Positions 7,861 to 12,222 of a stretch of DNA of 12,222 nucleotides are shown piece by piece (within the stretch, counting starts at the first letter, position 1; each line of letters begins with the position of its first letter). Where the stretch lies: contig NWUY0300007485.1 in NCBI GenBank assembly GCA_004151065.3, positions 100,384 to 112,605 on the forward strand. Direction: 5' to 3'. The position numbers and the translations under genes were made by a program. The notes beneath the pieces were generated by a model that was given only the letters and a program-made list of their open reading frames with translations, was not told the origin of the DNA and did not search any database. This DNA is from Larix sibirica. Its lineage: Eukaryota; Streptophyta; Pinopsida; Pinales; Pinaceae.

Positions 7861-8295
7861 GACCAAACTCTTCCATATCAAGATCCAATGATTAAGACAA
7901 AGGTGAATGCTTTATTTGATTTTGGTTCATCGGCCAAATTCATAGCAAAGGATATGGTAAGTAAGCTTGGATTGGAAGCTTAGGACCATCCTTTCCCATA
8001 CCCATGAGGATGGGTCGATAAGGTTGTAGAGATCAAGGTCATTAAGTAGAGTAGGTTTACATTTTCTATGATTGCAAATTATATTGATGAAGTGGAGGTA
8101 GATGTAGTACCACTTGATGTGTGTGGTGCAGTGTTTGGAAGCCCTTGCATGTACATGAGGGATTTGATACTCATGAGGAGAGAAAACCAATACTACTTGT
8201 TCAAATATGTGAAATCCTTCATCATCACCGCACACAAAGGTAAATCCAAGATCTCTTTAGTAAGTTCTAACAAAGCCAAGAAATTGATTAGCTAA
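7861..8295 (+). pseudogene. Gypsy aspartic protease region, degenerate
   Basis: One reading frame runs from about 7861 to a TAG or TAA near 8295 with three internal stops (7981, about 8005, 8047). It includes NALFDFGSSAKFI near its start: retroviral-type proteases have D-[ST]-G followed by [AS], and here the middle residue is Phe (codon 7921-7923), so the active site is altered. A C-terminal segment follows (VVPLDVCGAVFGSPCMYMRD), typical of the protease-to-RT linker of plant gypsy elements. The protease would cut the Gag-Pol polyprotein. A one-base loss near 7889 separates it from the gag frame. The longest uninterrupted part is 8050-8295. Confidence 0.8.
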
Positions 8296-8339
8296 AGTAG
8301 GATGTTTGTATTGCTCTTTTTGGGTTAGAATTAATAAAG

Positions 8340-9343
8340 AGAAGAATTGGTAAAGGTAAAAGCATCTATAGAGGGATGTACTAAAGTGTAGACCCACTAG
8401 TTGGAGGAGTTTTTGCATACATATAGAGAAGTGTTCCAAGATCCTAAAAGTTACCACATAAGAGGGAAGTGGAGCACAAGATACAACTATTTACTAACTT
8501 TCCATTGCTAAACATAAGATTGTATATACAATCAATACTAGAAGCATATGAAGTGAAGAAATCGTTGTAGCAACTATTGGAGTGGGGAGTAATTCAACCA
8601 AGTGCCTAATATTGTGGCTCACCTATCATCATAGTACCCAAGAAGGATGGGACTTGGAGAATGTGTATCAAATACAAAGCTCCAAATAAGATCACCCTTA
8701 ATTAGAATTGGTACCCTTTTCCTAGGGTCGATGACTTTCTAGATCAACTACAACATGCCAAGTACTTCACCAAGTTGGATCTCAAATCAGGATGCCACCA
8801 GGTATGGGTAAAACAAGCAAACACATGGAATACTTCCTTCAAGATAAGGTAAGGTTTATATGAATGGTTGGTAGTGCCTTTTGGTTTATGTAATACACCA
8901 ACTACATTTATGCATTTAATGAATGATGTATTGCATACCTTTATAGATTCATTTATAATTTTGTTCTTGGATGATATATTGATTTTATCTCTACCTAGGA
9001 AGAGCATATCTCGCACTCATGTAGGTGTTAGAGACCCTAGAAAACATAAATTGCTAGCAAATCTTAGAAATGTGAATTTTCCTAACAATCTTGGGTGTAC
9101 TTGGGGTACGTTATTGGTGGAGGGGAACTCAAGAATGAACTTGTAAATATGGAGGTCATCATCAAGTTCCCAACTCCTACCCATGTCATTGGAGTTAGGA
9201 TATTTGTGGGAGTAGCACAATACCTTCATAAGTTTATAACATCATTTTCAGTTGTGGTTGCACCACTCCATACCATAATAGCCAAAGACAAGATTTTTAT
9301 GTGGGAAAATAATCAACATGATACTTTTGAAGAGTTGAAATGA
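8340..9343 (+). pseudogene. Gypsy reverse transcriptase, degenerate
   Basis: This is the RT domain that copies the element RNA into DNA. From 8448 to about 8997 one frame is readable with four stops. It shows VPKKDGTWRMC (8634 onward), FTKLDLKSGCHQ (motif A, catalytic Asp kept, usual Tyr is Cys), EWLVVPFGLCNTPTTF, and IILFLDDILI (the YLDD box as FLDD, both Asp kept, about 8956-8985). Frame breaks follow near 9000 and before 9095. The thumb/connection segment YLGYVIGGGELK ... VGVAQYLHKFI then continues in another frame to 9343. The RT active-site residues are intact although the gene is broken, in contrast with the integrase further down. Confidence 0.92.
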
Positions 9344-9745
9344 AATATTGGTCAAACACCAGTTCTCTTGTTTCCTAATTCACATTAAATCCTGTCGAAG
9401 TGGTCGAGATAGATGTAAGTGGATATTCTATGGAGCAGCCTTGTTGCAAGGAGGTAATCAAGTTTTCTATCATTTTGAAATGTTTCATGGCAGAGTCTTG
9501 AACTACCCCACATATGGCAAGGATATCTATCCTTTGGTTCAAGTTATGAATAAATGAAATCACTGTTTGATAGGCAAGTGAACCATCATCCACATTGATT
9601 AGTAGTTGTTGCAATATTTCCAATCCCAAAATAAGCTTTGACAAACAAGACACTACAAGAGGATGATAATTTTACAATGATTCCATCTCATCATCAAATA
9701 TAATAAGGGTAGTACTAATAAGTTGGTAGACATATTTCAAGGCCA
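9344..9745 (+). pseudogene. Gypsy RNase H domain, degenerate
   Basis: Directly after the RT, EIDVSGYSM marks the first catalytic Asp of RNase H (codon 9412-9414). It is followed by a piece with FHGRVLNYPTYGKDIYPLVQ, where the family has KE and this copy has KD, a conservative change. IHID with two stops stands where the TDH motif should be. The remnant HYKRM ... KYNKGSTNKLVD (to about 9727) ends the domain. RNase H would degrade the RNA strand of the RNA/DNA hybrid. At least two frame changes and several stops are present. Confidence 0.82.
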
Positions 9746-10660
9746 CCCACACCCAAGATCATAGATTTGGTACTCTAATGAACATGGAGCCTTTCACCCA
9801 TGATGTATGCAAAGATGAATACATAGAAGATGAAAACTTCAAGCAGATATTTCAACATCTACAAGCCCAATTTCATGAAGAAGAAGGTGAACACAAGGTT
9901 CGCTAGGTCATATTTAGAATGGGTTGCTCTAGAAGTTAGATATAATTTGTGTTCCATAATGATAAAGTTTGCAAATTTTTAGAGAGGCTCACACCTCAAA
10001 AGTTGCAAGACATTTGGTTGTTGGAAATAAATGGCTAATTGACATATGTATGTGTATTGGTTGAGAATGGAATAAGATGTAGCTTGATTAATTAAATGAT
10101 GCATACTTTGTTGTACCAACAAACCCAATAGGAAGTGAGATTTATAACATACCTTACATGTACCTAATATACCATGGGAGGGCATCTCCATGGATTTGAT
10201 GGGTCATTTTCCAAGAAACAAGGGAGAACATGACTATCTATTTGTGGTAGTGGATGCATGTTTAATATTATGTGCATTCTCATGCCCCATAAAAAGACCC
10301 TTAAGGGATAAGGTGTAAAAATCATGTTCTTTGAAAGTTCTAGGTGCATTTTGGGATACCAATAAAAATCATCTCAAACATAGATACCATAGTTCTTAGT
10401 TCCTTTTAGACTCCACTTTGTGAGTATATGGACACCAAGTTAAAGAGATCTACAACTTTCCATCTAGGGATGGATGGATAACAAAAGTAGTGAACAAGAC
10501 ATGGTTCAATTTTTGAGGGGTTACAATTAGAAGCATCCAAGGATTTGGGATGAAAATTTGATTTATATTCAACACTCTTATATCATAAGAATCCACACTT
10601 CCACAAGTAAGTCCCCTTTTGGAACTTACTTTGGATATTTTTGACCTTTGCTTTATATGT
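9746..10660 (+). pseudogene. Gypsy integrase, zinc-binding and core domains, inactivated
   Basis: The linker MEPFTHDVCKDEYIEDENF (about 9786 onward) precedes an HHCC-type domain. EAHTSKVARH keeps the two His (9990-9992 and 10011-10013), but the Cys pair expected around 10100-10120 is not seen. The catalytic core starts at 10172 (PWEGISMDLMGHFP), with the first Asp of the DDE triad at 10193-10195, then HDYLFVVVD. The second Asp region reads ISNID, so Asp has become Asn (10377-10379). The third motif near 10460-10475 has a one-base loss and a Glu-to-Lys change by my alignment. Later pieces are DENLIYIQHSY (about 10548-10580) and TSKSPFGTYFGYF. Integrase would insert the element DNA; this copy could not. 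Confidence 0.86.
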
Positions 10661-11238
10661 TATATATGGATATCAAGGAGGAGTGAGGGAAGACATCTCA
10701 AGAGAAGCTTTAAAGGATGAAATACTCATTGAAAAGATCATACATATACATTTGCAAGCACATGCGGCATTGAAGAAGTCATAAGAAAAGTACAAGGCTT
10801 GACATGATCGACACATGATTGAGAAGACATTCAAGGTAGGAGACCAAGTTTGGTTTCATTTGACAAACAAAGCCTACAAAGTCATGGTAATAAGATCAGG
10901 GCTTTGCAGTATGGTCCCTTTGAAGTGTTATAGCAAGTGATAATGCCTACAAAATCAATCTACCTCCATATATGTACATTTACTTAGTAGTGAATGTGGC
11001 AAACTTGAAACTATATGAGACTTCCATGTTATACCAAGAAAATGACAGACAAGTCTTACCTACCATGGAAGACTTAACATCATAAGCTCAACCAAAATTA
11101 ACAAAGGATATAGTTTTGCAAAAGAATTCCAACAACCATACAGGGGCAACAAGAACTCTGGTAGGTTGGGTTGAAAGGAAAACTTCCAGACAAGGACAAA
11201 TGGTACTCTAGGTAGAAGGTAGAGTGAAAATTTCCTCG
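10661..11238 (+). pseudogene. Integrase C-terminal region: GPY/F segment and chromodomain-like tail
   Basis: The C-terminal part of the integrase reads, through several frame changes, KTFKVGDQVWF-like text at about 10827-10857, YGPFEVL (10910-10930, the GPY/F motif), AYKINLPPYMYIYLVVNVANLKLYETSM (about 10949-11029) and LPTMEDL. About 40 codons later a tail beginning at 11159 reads GLKGKLPDKDKWYSR. This resembles the core of a degenerate chromodomain (xKWKGxPxxxxTWE). Chromodomains at this position direct chromoviruses to particular chromatin. The resemblance is partial and the call is an inference; the GPY/F segment is firmer. Confidence 0.68.
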
Positions 11239-11272
11239 CCTCATTCCTAAAATACTCAGGGTAAAGGCACCC

Positions 11273-11284
11273 AAAATGGGGAGG
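11273..11284 (+). promoter_or_regulatory. Candidate polypurine tract (AAAATGGGGAGG)
   Basis: A run of purines broken by one T lies just after the last coding remnant and immediately before a TG dinucleotide. This is where plus-strand DNA synthesis of an LTR retrotransposon is primed and where the 3' LTR should begin. Position and composition fit; function is inferred. Confidence 0.7.
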
Positions 11285-11664
11285 TATGATATGAAATGAT
11301 TCACTATATAATTAGTCATCTATTTCAACACTTCCTAAGTGGAAAAACTAGAGTTACTGGCTTGTAGGGCCCATTTTAGGGGCAATTAGTGGTTCTGAAA
11401 CATCTGGAGCTTGTCTGGGCATTAAATGGCATTTTTTGGGTTCACACATTTGTGGACAAAGTCTTTTACATTCCAATGTTATTCTACATGTCAAGTGGTT
11501 TATCACCTCAATCGTAGCTCATATGAGGAATTTATGCCTCTCGTAAGTTGACCTATGATTTTGACCACCATAGTATCGAGTGGATTCCATGTCAACAGTT
11601 CCCATTACTCACACATGTGGAGCTAGTTATGATGAATTTCAAGAAGATTTAAGAGGGTCTAACA

Positions 11665-11716
11665 CCCTAACCCTAATCAAGAGTTGAGGCATGCAGAAAC
11701 CTTAACCCTAACCCTA
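11665..11716. repeat. Short telomere-like CCCTAA clusters inside the LTR
   Basis: CCCTAACCCTAA at 11665-11676 and TTAACCCTAACCCT at 11702-11715 are separated by about 26 bases. The unit is the 6-mer CCCTAA, not the usual plant 7-mer CCCTAAA, and only about two copies occur per cluster. This is more likely LTR promoter or chance sequence than true interstitial telomere. Confidence 0.5.
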
Positions 11717-11840
11717 TACAACTATTAGGACATGTTCAATACTAAGCCAATAGGAAAGAAAGGAGTTCCATGGAGTTCCATTCTTGTAATATTGATTTTT
11801 TGGTCCATAGTTCAGTAGAGAAAATAAGTAGGATATTGTG

Positions 11841-11846
11841 AATAAA
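11841..11846 (+). promoter_or_regulatory. Possible polyadenylation signal AATAAA in the LTR
   Basis: AATAAA followed by an A-rich stretch lies about 555 bases into the putative 3' LTR, a plausible place for the R region. AATAAA is frequent by chance in AT-rich DNA, so this is only a candidate. Confidence 0.3.
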
Positions 11847-12135
11847 AAAGAGGAATTAGAAGACCCGTAGAAACCATACAAGCCCTCGTTTCCCTAGCAA
11901 GTCCATAATGAGTTCATCTTTATTTGTATTTGCATTTCATATTTGAGAAGAAAAAAAAAGACATAATCCTCAACTTTTGTATATGTTTTCCCATATTAAG
12001 TTTCATAGAGATATTTTGTATTCAGTGTGTGAATAGTGTGATGTTTATTATTTTAGCTCCTTTTACTACACTATCTATTTCTTTTAATAATTTAAACACT
12101 ATACTTATAATATTAAGTAAACACTACATAATAAA

Positions 12136-12176
12136 GATATTTTGTAAAAAAAATGTATTTATTAAAATAAAATATC
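12136..12176. repeat. AT-rich inverted repeat, GATATTTT / AAAATATC
   Basis: Perfect 8-bp arms at 12136-12143 and 12169-12176 flank a 25-base AT-rich loop. It lies near the putative LTR end. Such arms are not rare in AT-rich DNA. Confidence 0.4.
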
Positions 12177-12222
12177 TATCACAATTTGAATTGAAATTTG
12201 ATCATATATTTGGATGCCCATT

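Larger units (their letters stand above)
7414..11286 (+). mobile_element. Degenerate Ty3/gypsy retrotransposon, internal region, 5'-truncated
   Basis: The plus strand carries, in order, C-terminal gag with zinc knuckle(s), aspartic protease, reverse transcriptase, RNase H, integrase, a GPY/F segment and a chromodomain-like tail, followed by a polypurine tract and LTR-like DNA. RT before integrase defines Ty3/gypsy rather than Ty1/copia. The GPY/F segment and the tail suggest a chromovirus-like lineage. All frames are broken. No 5' LTR, tRNA primer site or N-terminal gag is found, so the copy is truncated or rearranged at about 7414. About 3.9 kb of internal sequence is left. Confidence 0.9.
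11287..12181 (+). repeat. Probable 3' LTR of the gypsy element (end uncertain)
   Basis: The LTR should start at the TG right after the polypurine tract, giving TGATA at 11287-11291. A matching inverted end TATCA occurs at 12177-12181 and would make an LTR of about 895 bp, but a five-base match is weak evidence. Nothing in this stretch codes for a recognisable protein. It contains two short CCCTAA clusters (11665-11716) and an AATAAA at 11841-11846 that could be a polyadenylation signal. No second LTR copy exists in the window for comparison, so the right edge could lie anywhere from about 12020 to beyond the window. Confidence 0.55.

Noticed and set aside
9979-10349. Minus-strand frames over the gypsy integrase
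   Set aside because: They are antisense shadows. The plus strand carries the HHCC and SMDLMG motifs of the integrase.
6724-12222. A functional gene set or novel system formed by the plus-strand frames
   Set aside because: Every recognisable piece fits one decayed Ty3/gypsy element in canonical order; nothing is left over that suggests another system.

Overview
The window looks like non-genic plant nuclear DNA. It holds the remains of two unrelated retrotransposons plus flanking AT-rich and short tandem-repeat sequence. I find no intact host gene, rRNA, tRNA, CRISPR array or bacterial-type operon. The organism call rests on the element types: a plant L1-like LINE with a zinc-knuckle ORF1, and a plant-type Ty3/gypsy element with PR-RT-RNaseH-INT order. 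The sequence does not show which plant it is. A large, repeat-rich genome is likely.

Layout. Positions 1-1439 carry two short tandem repeats (about 30 bp x2 and 55 bp x2), a small hairpin with TTAACCCT arms, one unexplained 91-codon open frame and AT-rich sequence without a recognisable gene. Positions 1454-6709 are an antisense LINE of near full length. Reading the minus strand, there is an ORF1 remnant (basic patch, nucleic-acid-binding domain, zinc knuckle), then ORF2 with endonuclease, reverse transcriptase and a C-terminal region, ending in a short A-run. A 14-bp near-repeat (12 of 14 identical) flanks this block and is a good candidate target-site duplication, so the element boundaries may be fixed almost to the base.

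Positions 6724-7413 are AT-rich, then G-rich, and unassigned. Positions 7414-11286 are a plus-strand Ty3/gypsy internal region that begins inside gag. Zinc knuckle(s), protease, reverse transcriptase, RNase H, integrase, a GPY/F segment and a chromodomain-like tail follow in order. A polypurine tract and the probable start of the 3' LTR come next (11287 onward). No 5' LTR, primer-binding site or N-terminal gag is seen.

Both elements are dead. They carry many stops and frameshifts, and key catalytic residues are replaced in the LINE endonuclease, the LINE reverse transcriptase, the gypsy protease and the gypsy integrase. The two elements are divergently oriented and show no functional link. 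I did not find a novel biological system. The points most worth checking are the bracketed LINE insertion, the odd gypsy 5' boundary and the unexplained repeats at the left edge.
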